From Ligustrum vulgare (Eukaryota > Streptophyta > Magnoliopsida > Lamiales > Oleaceae), in NCBI GenBank assembly GCA_963555705.1, contig OY743174.1:27717608-27781607 (forward strand): 64,000 nt of DNA. Reading direction: 5' to 3'. The notes under the pieces were generated by a model. The model worked only from the letters and a program-made list of their open reading frames with translations. It ran no database searches and was not told the origin of the DNA. The translations under genes and the position numbers were made by a program. Numbering within the stretch: the stretch's first letter is position 1; each line of letters starts with the position of its first letter. Below, one piece after another: positions 22,161 through 34,558 of the stretch.

Positions 22161-23552
22161 AATAAGTTTTTGCAACACTTAAAAAGAAACATTCGATAGT
22201 TGAATGTTACTGTAGCGACCCGAATCTGAAAATGCAAATTTTATAACTTACGTTGTATCGCCACGACATTCCCGTCGAATTTTAGAATTTATTTTATGTT
22301 CGTCAAGTTGTCTAGCAAAACATTTAATATAAGAATTCAAAACAATTTTTAATCTTTAAGTTCGATTATTTTTATCGAATCAAACTTTGTTCTCAACATC
22401 TATTTTAAATTATCTTTAGTTCAATACTCCTCAAGCCCAAAATTTAAATCAATGATCAGCCCAAAGTATAATCCAATATTGATCCAACAATACTCAAATT
22501 CTGAATTTTAACCCAAATAGTAGGGCTCTTCCACGGTAACCAAATTCAAATTCAGATTTTTCAGATTTTTCCACTCTCATTCATTCTCACGGCTGGAAGC
22601 AAGTTCTTCACAAGAATTTGGGCATTTTTTTGACTAGGTAAATTTCTCAACACATTAATCTTTCATTTCCGTCGATCATCATATATCTCACAAGTAAATA
22701 CCCTGCATCAGTTCTTTCTTCCTCCAGCCAAAGTTTTTTTTTTTTACCATTTCGAGTTTTAAATTCATCAGAAATCTGGTCTGGTCAATTTTTTCCCAAT
22801 TTTTATTCTACAATCTTGAGTTGTCTTTTGAGCAAAGCAGAATAATAAAAAAAAAAGGAAGAAAACGAAATGTTGGATTTTGACAGTAAACACCCTTCAG
22901 CCATATCAAAGAACTCAATCCCCTTTATTCATACACTACCTCCATGTTAATACTCTAACATTCCAAAACCATGTATTTTCCGGCAACGAGTTGGCCGGAG
23001 CAGCTGCTTTTCTGTCGAATTTTCATGCCAAAAGTCACTGCCCAATCTTTATTTGTCTCTCGCCTGAACCACTGCTATCGGACATCCATGACTGCCCCCC
23101 TCTTTGTTGGCATAAATTTTGGTCGAAAAACGATTGAAATCATTTAAATGTAAACCAATTTTTATTTTCACTCTCTCTCTCTGCAAATGCCGAACTGAGA
23201 GTGACTGATAGAGATGAGAGCCTTAGGGGACTCCAAGAGTTTATCCCAAATTTGGGTAATCTTTATCCCATTTCAAATTTGGGGTAGACTCGAATTCTTC
23301 TCCAACGACTTAACTCCAAATTTGGGGTCAAGGGAGTAGTACCCATTTTTTTTATAACTTCTTAATATTTTTACCTTGATTATAATTTTTTTAATTAATA
23401 ATTTAAATTTAAATTAATAGCTAACGCGTAAAATAGACAAAATTAAATTATTGTGAACAAAAATATTTTTTTTAAGAAGAAATTAAATTAACAATTATCT
23501 AATTATAACATTTCAAATTAAATAATAATTATTATAATATTTATAATTACAA

Positions 23553-25410
23553 TCTATATAATATATAAAAGTAGCTGAGTTTTGGTGGGAAAACTCAGCT
23601 TTTATTGTGTTCACACTGCTGCTCGCCAAAACTCAGCTTTTATTATGCCCACACTGCTGCTACTTTTGACCAATTACGGAATGATGCATAATTATAGAGA
23701 ATTCTTTTACTTATTTATATTTGGTTATTTGTGTTTAAACCTCTCTTTTCAGAAAATATTCTAAACTTTTAATGTTTGAATCTTACAAATAAGTATTTAT
23801 GTTCAATCATACAAATTCAATGTAAAATTTTCAATTCAAAATTATATTGAAGTTGTATTACACATTTAATACTAAATAAATCTTATCGTATAAAACCTTT
23901 TATTAATAATCTTATTTTTTTAGTTATTTAGTAAATCTAAAATTCGAACTCCTTTGTATTGCGTTTTATTAAATTAATTAGTATTTTTATAGAAAGTTAC
24001 ATTTAATAAGTAAATAAGTATTTATAATGATTGTGATATTTTATTGGTCTTAATCTTATAGATCAATAATTTTGTTCAATCATACAAATCCAATGTCGAA
24101 TTTTCATTTTTGTTTATATCGAATATTTAATCAAGTTGTATAAAATTTTATTATAAATAATCATACTTTTAAGTTCTTTGTTACATATACATAATAACGT
24201 TCTTTTCTATATTAGATTATTTATCAAAATAATTTTATTTATAATTACATTTAATTATTATTTAATTTCTTATTCCAGAAAGTCTCATATCACATTTTTT
24301 AACATTAACAGTTAACAAATTTATTTATATTATTTTGAAATGATATAGTTATTAATAATTTTTTGTCCTAACTGTTAAGTCTAAATTTTAAAAATAATTA
24401 ACTATGCCATGATATTAATTGTTATATTTTAATTCAGTGTTTATTATTCTTAATTTCTACAACAATAAGTAAATCTATATCTATATCTATATAATTTATA
24501 AAATTAGCTAAGTTTGGCGGGAAAACTCAGCTTTTATTGTGTTCACACTACTGCTAGCCAAAACTCAACTTTTATTATGTTCACATTGCTGCTACTTTTG
24601 ATCAATTACGGAATGATACATAATTATAGAGAATCTTTTTACTTATTTATATTTGGTTATTTATTTTTAAACCTCTCTTTTCAGAAAATTATTCTAAACT
24701 TTTAATGTTTGAATCTTACAAATAAGTATTTGTGTTCAATCATACAAATCCAATGTAAAATTTTCAGTTCAAAATTATATTGAAGTTGTATTACACATCT
24801 AATACTAAATAAATCTTATCGTATAAAACCTTTTTATTAATAATCTTATTTTTTTAGTTATTTAGTAAATCTAAAATTTGAACTCCTTTGTATTGCGTTT
24901 TATTAAATTAATGAGTATTTTTATAAAAAGTTACATTTAATACGTAAATAAGTATTTATAATGATTGTGATATTTTATTGGTCTTAATCTTATAGATAAA
25001 TAATTTTGTTCAGTCATACAAATCCAATGTCGAATCATTTTCGTTTATATCGAATATTTATTCAGGTTGTATAAAATTTTGTTACAAATAATCATACTTT
25101 TAAGTTCTTTGTTACATATACATAATAACATTCTTTTCTATATTTGATTATTTATCAAAATAATTTTATTTATAATTACATTTAATTATTATTTAATTTC
25201 TTATTCCAGAAAGTCTCATATCACATTTTTTAACAGTAGCAGGTAACAAATTTATTTATATTGTTTTGAAATGATATAGTTATTAATGATTTTTTGTCCT
25301 AACTATTAAGTCTAAATTTTAAAAATAATTAACTATGTCATGATATTAATTGTTATATTTTAATTCAGTGTTTATTATTCTTAATTTCTACAATAATAAG
25401 TAAATGTATA
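23553..25410 (+). repeat. Tandem duplication of the Helitron 5' segment (two units of about 0.93 kb)
   Basis: Unit 1 (23553-24473) and unit 2 (24474-25410) are about 95% identical by eye, including the GGGAAAACTCAGC and CAGAAAGTCTCATATCACA phrases. A third copy of only the first bases starts at about 25411. The joins lie in TCTATA microsatellite runs. Confidence 0.88.
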
Positions 25411-27591
25411 TCTATATCTATATTTATATTTATATCTATATTATATATAACAGTAGCTGAGCTAATGCGGGTCCCATTACATATTTCCCACCAAAAGTGA
25501 CTGCCCAAATGAGAGTTTATATACATTTTTTTTCACCAGATTTTTTTTTTTATTATTTGACTTCAATGTTTCACGATTTTCAATATTAGCACTTTGATTA
25601 CCAAAATTCAATCACCTCGGTTTCAGCACATATATAATAATGTGTGTATGTTTGCTTTTCAAATTTTTCCAATTATAAGAAAGCTATAAGAATTTTTTCA
25701 AAATTAATTATAGTATTCACTTCATACATATTGAGGGCAAAATTTGTTCAACTATAAGAAAACTATACATCTACTTAATTTTACAAGTTTTGCTTGTCAT
25801 TACTATTTTTCCTCCAATTTTTGAAGTTTTTGCACGAATTCTATTTATCGTATATTATGTCTATTGCTGCTATTTTCTTACATTGTTCTATTATGATTTT
25901 TTTTATAGCTGTAAAAATGATATTTAACTACAAACAAGGTGTCCACTTGATTAATTAGTATATATTTTACCATTTAAATAATCTGTAACAATCATACATA
26001 AAAACTAAAAACCAACCGTTTAAAAGGATTTTAATAATTGATATACGATTAAATGAATATGCATGGAGTTGTTATATATGGTTCAAACATCTATACTAAT
26101 CCTGCATTTAAACTTAAAACAGTTTAAGTAGATAGTAACGGTTGATGTACGAGTCAAATAATATGCATAAAGTCTATTAAATATCAAAACATTTTTCAGT
26201 ATTTGGCTTTTAAAAAAATAGCACAAATTAAACAACGTTCCCAAGTTCTTTAAGAGGTTATTGTTTTGACACTACAATAATAATCAATATTTTTTTATTG
26301 TTTTATTTTCAAATTACAGATTGTTTTGTTTCCAATTACAGATTGTATTTGTTTTCAAATAGTAATACATAATTTTGTTTTCTAAATGCGATGTACTGTA
26401 TAAAAAACCTATCCTAATAGAAAAAATCTACTCTACGAGAAATACATTAGGCTCTGTTTGTTAAAAATTTTGTACTTAAAAACAAATTTTTTATGTTTTC
26501 TAGGTAAACTATGTGCTTAAAAAATGGAGAGAGAAAATATCTGTGATTAAAAAGTGGTTTGTAAAAAAGTGTTTTTAAAAACACGTTTAAAAACATTTTT
26601 GCCAAATAGAGGCTTAAGAAACAGTGTTGGTAAATTTTATCAATCAAACATAAGGACCGTACTAAAGCAAAATGGATGAAGATGCAAGTATAACAGTTTT
26701 GGGTTGGAAATTTACGGGAAAAAACAGAGCAGCAAAAGTGAAAAAACTAATGCTCCATGTAATTATATTTTTTCTATTCTATATTTTAAAATATGGTAGA
26801 TCCAAAAACTATATAAAGTATAAATTTTATTAATTTTACATGGAGCAGTTTCAAATAGTTGAAATTATTTTTGAAAAGAAAAGACTAATTTAAGAATGGT
26901 ATAAAATTTAGAATGGTGGTGAAATTTTTTATTAAATAATTGTTTTAAGAAATATATATTTTAAATGATTTTTGTGTGAAAAAACTTCAAGTTATATATC
27001 AATGTGAAATCCGAACCAAAAATACAAATTTACACTTTTTATTTAATTTTGTTTTTAAAAAAATAAATTAATTTGGTCCAGATTTTTAAAGTTAAAATAT
27101 TTTAATCTATGGAAAAATAGAGAAGTTAGGTTTTAAATCACAAATCAAGAAGTTTTCAGTCATCATAGAAAACTAACCAAATAAGAAACAAATTATAGTA
27201 ACTATAGGATGTGCATGAGATTCCTTCATAAATCTTAGATTCATTATAAAGTTCGAATTTATCTTGGAATACATTCATGGGTTTTCTAATTTTGTGACAC
27301 ATAGGGTAAAGATCCGTCACATCATGACTGTTTAGAGTAACGGGCATAACTTTGAAGACAAAGTTTTATTGGGTAAATAAATTCATCTTCTATGCTAAGG
27401 TTTATGAGAGGAAGCCATGGAGGAAATGATAAGGGAGCGGCGCAATTGGTAATAACGCGAAATTAACACTTAGTGATGTAACATTTGAATTGCTAATTTC
27501 ATTTAATCTTAACCAGTAGATCATGTATTATCGAATCATTGTTTCTTTACTCAGACATTACTTCCCGTGCATCGCACGGGTGATTCACTAG
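23553..27591 (+). mobile_element. Non-autonomous Helitron (4039 bp)
   Basis: The 5' end is TCTATATAATATATAAAAG after an A, and the 3' end is CTAG before a T, fitting Helitron insertion between A and T. The 3' hairpin CCCGTGCATCGCACGGG lies at 27564-27580, seven bases before CTAG. There is no Rep/helicase coding sequence. The 5' end is present three times, at 23553, about 24474 and about 25411. The first two copies are followed by 920-940 bp of near-identical sequence. The rest (25450-27560) is AT-rich with no recognisable gene. Confidence 0.9.
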
Positions 27592-28473
27592 TTATTACTA
27601 TAACAACAAATTATTAGACTAATTATGAATGTTTGACATTTAAATTAAATATGAAAATGGTACTATGGTAAATTAAAAAGGCCAATCCCAAATTTGGGGT
27701 TGCAATATTCGCAACCCCAAATTTGGGGTGTGGTTGGAGATGGCCTTAGTTATAAATGTAGGAAATTTTATTTTAAATCCTCAAGTTTTGCTAATAATTT
27801 AAGTTAGTCCCAATTTTTAATTTAACTTCCTCTATAGCCTTAAAGTTTGGTTTTCTTTAAATTAAATTTTAAAAGCACTTTATGATTCCATCATATTGGC
27901 TCTAAACTTTCTTATTTTTTGCAATTAGACCCTAAAAAATTTAATGATTTATCAAATTACTCATTTCCTTTACTTTTAAAAGTTCAATTAAGTTGGTAAA
28001 AGTTTAAAGTACTAAGTTGGACTTAATATCCTAAATTATTTTTATTTAAATTGTTATTACTAGACGACGTCGCGGGAAAAGTTTAAAGCACGGTAGTTTC
28101 ACATCCATTCAATTTCAAGAAAATTTCCAAGACTTTGAGGTGGGGTTTACGTTAAAGCAATTGTGGTTATTTTGTCCATGTTATTCCTTTATGTGCGAAT
28201 TTAATTGTGATATGATGCTTCTATGTTTTAAAAAGGTTGCCAGGGACCATAAATAGGTCTGGGATCGTAATTGGGTCCTTGGAGTTGTCCCACAGTGCAC
28301 AATTTTATATAGCGCTAATACATGTTGTCAGGAACCGTAAATAGGTTCGGGATCGAAATTGAGTCATTGGGGTTGTCCCACAGTACATTTTTAAAAGGAA
28401 AGTTTTTATTGATATTATATTCATAATTGGATTTCATGTTTGGAATTAACTTGAACTGATTGCTGTATATCCA

Positions 28474-28497
28474 CTGAGTATAATTCATTATACTCAG
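28474..28497. repeat. 11-bp perfect inverted repeat in LTR
   Basis: CTGAGTATAAT (28474-28484) pairs with ATTATACTCAG (28487-28497) with two bases between. It lies about 370 bp before the LTR end, just before a TTTCAG acceptor-like site. Confidence 0.85.
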
Positions 28498-28866
28498 CCT
28501 ACTATTTCCACCATTTCAGGTTAAGGAGTTCGGCGATGCATGGCAATGAGTGGGGCCATATTGATCAAATGATAGGGCATTTAATTTATAAATTTTTAAA
28601 ACAGGTATTTTAATAGTTGTTTTCCATTTTGTCAATTAAATCTTGAATTTAGTATTTTCACAAATTTTGATACTTTGCTTATTATACTTGATTTTGACAC
28701 TTGGTTGTAAATAAATTATTTAAAGAATGTTTTTGCATTTTGTTTCTAATTTGCTATAGTTGTTAAATAATAATATTTACACATTTTGGCGTTATTGAAA
28801 ATACTTAGTCACAGGATTTTTGGACTTTCCTAGCGTCCCAAGTTAACAGAATTTGGAGCGTTACAG

Positions 28867-28885
28867 TTTGGTATCGGAGCGCAGG
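28867..28885 (+). promoter_or_regulatory. Primer-binding site of Tekay element II
   Basis: TTTGGTATCGGAGCGCAGG directly follows the 5' LTR. TGGTATCGGAGC differs by one base from the usual initiator tRNA-Met complement, TGGTATCAGAGC. Confidence 0.85.
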
Positions 28886-29593
28886 TCTACCTTTCTGTAG
28901 ACTTGTGAAAATTTTATGATTTAAAAATTTTTAAAAGAAAATTGTTAAATATTTAAATTTATTGCTACCCGCTCTTGACGCGCCACGCTGACTCCAAAAA
29001 GGTAAATTGTTTAGAAAATTTATTTGATGAAGTTTGAAAATTTTATTTACTGGATACCATGAATTTATTTTATGACTGCATCTAAAATTGAATGTTTACA
29101 ATGAAAAGTTATATGAGACTGAAATTTTACTATAGTTGATGCAGTTTGAAATGTTTGAAAGTTTGTATTCAGTACATGTTATAAAATTTCCACATGATCT
29201 ATTACGTTTAGGAATTGGACTTATGATGTGAAGTATTTAAAAATTTTCAGAAATTATAAATTTAGTCCTCGAAATTAGACTAGAACATGTAGTAAACTAT
29301 TTCATTGGACTTTACTTTCATAATTGGTATGCCAAAAGGTATGTATGAGAGAGAGATTGGTAGAGAGACTTATTGGTTGAATTCGATAGGAGAACATATT
29401 TCGAATTGTGGATATTGGTTGCAATTTTATTATTTTATTTTCCTTTGAAAAATGTGAGATAATAATAAAATTTTCTTTTAGCTCCACTGTGTTCTTCTTT
29501 GATTTTTCCTTTTAAAATTTTATTATTCATGAATGAGTATTTTGAGTTGCACAATTAAGTGGATATTGAGATAAATATTGTCGTGGTTTAGGA
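28886..29593 (+). mobile_element. Leader between PBS and gag
   Basis: About 700 bp of AT-rich noncoding leader of element II. No open frame or repeat of note. Confidence 0.6.
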
Positions 29594-30640
29594 ATGTCTC
29601 GTAGAACAAATCAAGCTCCCATGAATCGAGCTACCGCGAGACCTGCATCCCCAGGCCAGGCTACTACTGGCGATGCGGGGAATAATCTATTAAGGGATCT
29701 CGTGAATGCTCTCCAGGGGCTTACTCAGCAACAAGCCCCAACAGCTCCACAAAACCGATCCCACATGCTAATGCAAACAACACCAGCACGGTGGTTGAAT
29801 AGTTTCGCAAATACAAACCATCAACCTTCAATGGGCGGGCAGGACCCCCAGCTGCGGAAGAATGGCTAAGGGCGTTGGAAAGAATATTTAAACATATAGC
29901 TTGCTCAAACACTCAGAAAGTGTCGTGTGCTGTGTTCCAGCTTCCTGAGGATGCAGACCATTATTGGGAATCTAATCAAAGCACAAGGACTGAGGCGCAG
30001 CAACGAGATTTGACATGGGAAGGATTCAAAGAACTAGTAACACAAAGGTATTTTCCCCAGTCTTTTCGGGATAAAAAAGAGACGAAGTTCCTTGAGCTTA
30101 GGCAATGAAATATGTCTGTGGTGGAATATGAGACGAAATTCAACCAATTGTCCAGGTATGCAACCTATTTGGTTAACACAGATATCAAGAAAGCTAAAAT
30201 ATTTGAAAGGGGTTTGCGCCCAAAAATTGGAGGAATCATGGCAGGTTTGAGACTCACTACCTATGCTAAAGCGATAGAGCGAGCACAAGCTATATCATCT
30301 CGCTTAAACTTGGAAAAGACTACTCAGAAACTCGCCGAGGCATCGGTGAAAAGGAAATGGGACAGTCAGAATATGGGAAAAGGCAGATATCAGAACAAGA
30401 AGGTGAAAACATGGGGAAAATTGAGGAAAAGGCTAGCACTGAGAAACCCATATGCCCTAAGTGTGATAAGCGTCACTATGGAGAGTTCCTACTCGGAAAG
30501 GGGATGTGCTTCAGATGTAAGAAACCGGGTCACTTTGCTGGTGAATGTCCTCAATTCAAGGGAAAAGAAGATGCCAAGAAGAGAAAAGCTCGAGTCTTCA
30601 CTCTTACTCAGGAGGAGGCTGAAAAGGATCCAGGCGTGAT
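29594..30640 (+). pseudogene. Tekay element II gag, disrupted
   Basis: From ATG at 29594 the frame reads MSRRTNQAPMNRATARP and shifts near 29866 into AEEWLRALERIFKHI, then FQLPEDADHYWES and WEGFKELVTQRYFPQSFR, the conserved gag core. A TGA at 30105-30107 interrupts it (LELRQ-stop-NMSVVEYE). Capsid sequence continues through YATYLVNTD and IFERGLRPKIGG to KRKWDSQNMGKGRY. A frame change near 30400 leads into the zinc knuckle of the next entry. Gag would form the particle; this copy has two frameshifts and one stop. Confidence 0.88.
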
Positions 30641-31199
30641 GACAGGTATTCTATCAGTATTCAATATATCTGCTATCGTTTTGATTGATTCTGGTGCTAC
30701 GAATTCTTTCATTTCTACTAGTTTTCATGCTAAGACTGGAAATGTGTGTGAAAGTGTGAATGATGCCCTAGAGGTTAGTATTCCTTCAGGTGAAATTATT
30801 ATCACTAATTTGATGTCGAAAGCTGTTAAGTTTGAGATAGATGGGAAGAAATTAGAGGCAGACTTGTACTTAATAGATATGAGGGATTTTGATATCAATT
30901 TAGGCATAGACTGGCTTAGTAGTAATCATGCTATGATTAAGTGTCATGAGAGGGAGGTGCTTTTTCAGAAACCAGGAGAATGTGAGTTCAATTTCCTTGG
31001 GACAAAAGTCAAAACCATGCCATGTATCATATCAGTGTTGAAAGCACAAAGGATGTTGAGAAAGAGTACTAGTCAAGGGTATCTAGTGAGTATCACTAGT
31101 ATTCAGGAAACTGAGGTAACTGCTACAGATGTACCAGTTGTGCGTAATTTTGTCGATGTATTTCTAGAGGATTTGTTTGGTATTCCACCACATAGATAA
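30411..31199 (+). pseudogene. Tekay element II nucleocapsid knuckle and protease
   Basis: The frame reads CPKCDKRHYGEF, then the CCHC knuckle CFRCKKPGHFAGEC (about 30508-30549). The aspartic protease follows with its active site IVLIDSGATNSFIS near 30677-30718 and INLGIDWLS near 30895. The linker before RT (VVRNFVDVFLEDLFGIPP) follows. A TAG near 31196 ends the frame. Active-site D-S-G is intact, but the frame is out of register with upstream gag. Confidence 0.88.
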
Positions 31200-32039
31200 G
31201 TGGAATTCACAATTGACTTGGTACCTGGAGCTGTACCAGTATCTAAAGCACCCTACAGGATGGCACCGAAGGAACTTCAGGAGTTGAAAGTGCAACTATA
31301 AGAACTGTTGGATAAGGGATTTATTCGACCAAGTGCATCACTTTGGGGAGCGCCGGTACTGTTTGAAAAACAAGGATGGATCGATGAGGATGTACATCGA
31401 CTGCAGGCAGTTGAATCGCCTCACTGTCAAGAATAAGTATCCTTTTCCACGAATAGAAGATTTGTTTGATCAGTTAAAGGGTGTCAGTGTATTCTCCAAG
31501 ATTGATTTGAGATTAGGTTATCATCAGTTGAAGATCATGGACAGTGATATACCAAAAACCGCATTTAGGACTCGATACGGACATTACGAATTCATTGTGA
31601 TGCCGTTTGGGTTAGTTATTTAATGCACCGGCAGTCTTCATGGACTTGATGAACCGAGTATTTTATCCATATTTGGATCGATTCGTAATAGTCTTTATTG
31701 ATGACATCCTAATTTACTCAAGGAGCAAGGAACAACATGAGGAGCATCTCAGCATTGTGTTACAGACACTTTGACAAGTTAGGTTGTATGCAAAATTCAA
31801 GAAGTGTGAATTTTGGCTCGATCGAATTGGTTTTCTTAGACATGTGGTTACCGTGGATGGTATTGAAGTCGATCCAGCCAAGGTTGAGGCTGTCACTAAC
31901 TAGAGTGCACCAACAAATGTGAATGAAGTTCATAGTTTCTTGGGATTGGCTGGCTATTATCGAAGGTTAATCGAAGGATTTTCGAAAATAGCTGGGCCGG
32001 TGACACAGTTGACCAAGAAAGTAGTAAAGTTTGAGTGGA
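31200..32039 (+). pseudogene. Tekay element II reverse transcriptase, disrupted
   Basis: The sequence reads [28 protein letters not shown], then [34 protein letters not shown] and, after another shift near 31615, the catalytic box [10 protein letters not shown] near 31690 (FIDD). It continues through SFLGLAGYYRRLIEGFSKI and stops being Tekay sequence at KFEW, where a reverse Athila-like element is inserted (32040). Stops at 31198 and about 31299 and frameshifts near 31365, 31615, 31770 and 31840 disable it. The frame resumes at 40883. Confidence 0.88.
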
Positions 32040-33618
32040 TGTTCATGCAAATCCCGCAAGCGTACGGGATCGTTGACAAGTAATAATTGTGATGAGTTGA
32101 GAGTATCGTTCCCACGAGGAATAATGTTTAGTCCTAATTATCAGTCTATCGTCGATTCGATTAATTGAAACAATAAAAAAGAAAGAATGTTTTGTTTGGC
32201 TTTCTAACTAAAAAATTGCAAAATAATAAATAATAAAGAAAATAAAAATGTTGGGGAATAAATATGAATGGGGAGCATGTATTGGAATCCGAATCCACTT
32301 GTTATCACATATCTCAATTCAACAATTTTGTAGTTTAAATCATTCATGCGTTGCTTGACAATCAATAATTCTTATGCAATTAATTTTCTTTTCCAAGACA
32401 AATTAAATCTATCCTAAACACGAAATGAATATATTCCTAGTCCGAATACGAATGTTTAAAACGCATTAAATCACACAATTATCAATTAGATTGCACATGT
32501 CATAGTGTTATTCCTAACATCTAGTGTTCATATGTTGATCATGCAATGATCCAACTTATTGTGACTTTTCCAAGACTACAACAAGTAACGATATATTTAA
32601 TTGGTGGTCAATCAATCAAATAATAACAATAAAGCATGCAAGATCAATCAAGACAACACAAAAAATTATTAAACTACTAGTTATCGAATCAAAATAAATT
32701 AATAACAAGTTTCATCTTCATCCAATACATAAATTAAATTATCCTAGCATTTTAATATGTAAATTAGACCCAAAGAATTGGAAAATCATCACCCGGTTGA
32801 ATTTGCCTTCCTCAGAATCCGGCTCTTTCTTTACCTAGCACCTTCCTTCCTCCATTATTAATTCACCATCCGAGCACCTTCTTGCCTACCAAGTAGGATT
32901 ATGCTTCTTTATTAATTCCCCCAAGAAGTCCCAGCAGCCTCCACTCAAGAATAATGCTCCAACCTTAATCACCTATCTTTTTGTCTCCTCCAATTCGTGT
33001 ATTTATGTTTTGTCTCTCCCCACTTTATTCCCAGTCTGCTCCGCCAATGGAATAATTCTTTATCAATTTTTGGGAGTCTCCAATCATCCAACCAGCCAAG
33101 TCTTCTGCCCTTTATCTCTCTCAATTCCGTCGGCTCCCCTTTCTACTCCTTAATGCCGTGTATATATATAAACATAAATCCCCCCACAATTCTCCTTCTT
33201 GCCGCGTGTAATATATCTGTATATAACTCCCAGCAACCCTAATCGTGCCCTATAATATGGGCCATAAAAAATTCTATTCCAATTGATTTTTAAGCCCAAT
33301 TAATAAACATCAATTTTTTCTAGTAATTCAAGTTGATCATTGAGTCTTTAATTGTGCAATACATGTCTTCATTTATGTCACTTCAAGTTCTTCAATTTTT
33401 GGAAGTTGCACTTGAGTCCCACTTTTGTCCCCTATTTTTGTACGGCTTTAGTTCATTTTTTCCGTTTCGCATTTTTTCCGTTTCGCATCCAAACGCATTC
33501 AAAATTTGATTTTCCCTAAAACAAACAAAATAAACATATAATTAGCAATATCATACCCTAAAACACTTACAATTGTCTAAATTTAAAGCCAAGATAAGTA
33601 CGAAAAATGTACTTATCA
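32040..33618 (-). mobile_element. LTR of the reverse Athila-like element (1579 bp)
   Basis: Read on the minus strand it starts TGATAAGTAC and ends GCATGAACA, with a CCTCGTGGGAACGATA box near its end that resembles the boxes in the other Athila-like LTRs. The short frame at 32997-33242 has no recognised similarity. Confidence 0.82.
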
Positions 33619-34222
33619 ACCCCCAAACTTAAACTCTTGTTCGTCCTCGAATAAGATAAAGCAATACTAATGAATCAAAATATCGCAAAGTGCAAATATT
33701 TTTTTGTCATGTAAACATGTTTACCATGTACTTCAATAATCCAGATCAATTTGTACTTCAGCAAGAGTTATGAACAATAAAGCAAAATAATTCTCGTTAT
33801 CTCATGCTAGATTTCCAAGTTTGTGTGTGAATAGTCAATGTCAAACTCTTACTCATGTAAATGATATATTTAAAACTGTGTAGCTTATTGTGCAATATCA
33901 TGCCTGAATCCCATATGGTCACCTTAATGAATCTAATGATTTTCCTTGCATCGCTCATGGATGATCACAACTTACTGTTTTTGATGTGATCCAGACCATG
34001 GATACAAGCCCGCACAAAGATCCCTTGAAGATCAAAGGAGGACCGATGACTCGATTGCAAACAAGGAGGGCCAACGAAGCAATGGACAAGTTAGTTCAAT
34101 GAACAATGGCCAAAACAATGTTCGTGTCATCAAAAGAAGCAAGTTCCATGTTGGGACCGAGCCAAAACGACGAGTGGATCAACCTCATTCAATGCGTCGA
34201 AGAAAATTGTGAAATTTCAATG

Positions 34223-34456
34223 TTACGGCCGTAACATATATTTCCTCACGGCCGTAAACAACTCACTGCTGAAATTGATTTTGCGAGACATAAGGGATTA
34301 CGGCCGTAAAGGTTGAGTATCACGGACGTAATGGAGTCACAGCTTAAAACTACAATTTGGACGTTTTGGGCTTACGGCCGTAAGTCATATTGTCACGGCC
34401 GTAAGAGTGGATCAGTAACAAGGTTACGGCCATAAGGGAGTTAGTCACAGTCGTAA
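34223..34456. promoter_or_regulatory. Array of eight TTACGGCCGTAA-like palindromes in four pairs (5' LTR)
   Basis: Motifs start at 34223, 34246, 34298, 34320, 34372, 34393, 34424 and 34445. Pair spacing is 23, 22, 21 and 21 bp. In each pair the first reads TTACGGCC and the second TCACGG or TCACAG. The array ends about 95 bp before the TATTTATA box. The 3' LTR copy is at about 39980-40215. Confidence 0.88.
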
Positions 34457-34550
34457 GAGCCTATACGCATAATTTTAGGGTTTTTAATTATTTCCTTATT
34501 TTTTATTTGTTTCCTAGTTTAATTAAAACTCTTAACCTAGTTTTTGACCC

Positions 34551-34558
34551 TATTTATA
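34551..34558 (+). promoter_or_regulatory. TATA-like box of the CRM-like LTR
   Basis: TATTTATA in the context CCCTATTTATAGGG lies downstream of the palindrome array at the expected U3/R border. Confidence 0.55.

Larger units (their letters stand above)
23226..27745. mobile_element. PIF/Harbinger-like MITE (about 480 bp of own sequence), split by a Helitron
   Basis: The left end GGGGACTCCAA, followed by CCCAAATTTGGG, is inverted relative to the right end, which reads GGCCATCTCCAACC then CCCCAAATTTGGGG on the minus strand. TTA flanks both sides (23223-23225 and 27746-27748), the 3-bp target of this superfamily. The 3' LTR of the host shows the unoccupied site near 63059. There is no transposase. 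The Helitron at 23553-27591 sits in it. Confidence 0.8.
22211..28865 (+). mobile_element. 5' LTR of Tekay element II (about 2.13 kb without inserts)
   Basis: It begins TGTAGCGACCC and ends GGAGCGTTACA. Positions 23223-27748 are a Harbinger-like element plus Helitron that the 3' LTR lacks. The flanks 22300-23220 and 27750-28430 align with 62190-63050 and 63060-63667. A block near 28236-28300 (GGGACCATAAATAGG) is duplicated at 28322-28385, but the 3' LTR has it once. Confidence 0.88.

Noticed and set aside
22880..23137. 85-codon frame, with a similar one at 62823-63035
   Set aside because: Both lie at the same place in the two LTRs of element II and have diverged by indels, so they are LTR sequence and not a gene.
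23582..24705. Two similar short frames (60 and 63 codons) as a duplicated small gene
   Set aside because: They are the two copies of the Helitron 5' segment; the frames are short, hydrophobic by AT-richness, and lack any gene context.
27156..27347. 63-codon minus-strand frame in the first Helitron as a captured exon
   Set aside because: The composition looks gene-like, but I recognise no family and no splice-site context supports it.
23553..27591. Autonomous Helitron
   Set aside because: No Rep or helicase motif occurs in any frame; the interior is AT-rich noncoding DNA.
34223..34456. Regular repeats that might look like a CRISPR array
   Set aside because: The 12-bp palindromes are degenerate, spacers alternate between about 10 and 40 bp, they lie in an LTR upstream of a TATA box, and the window is plant nuclear DNA.
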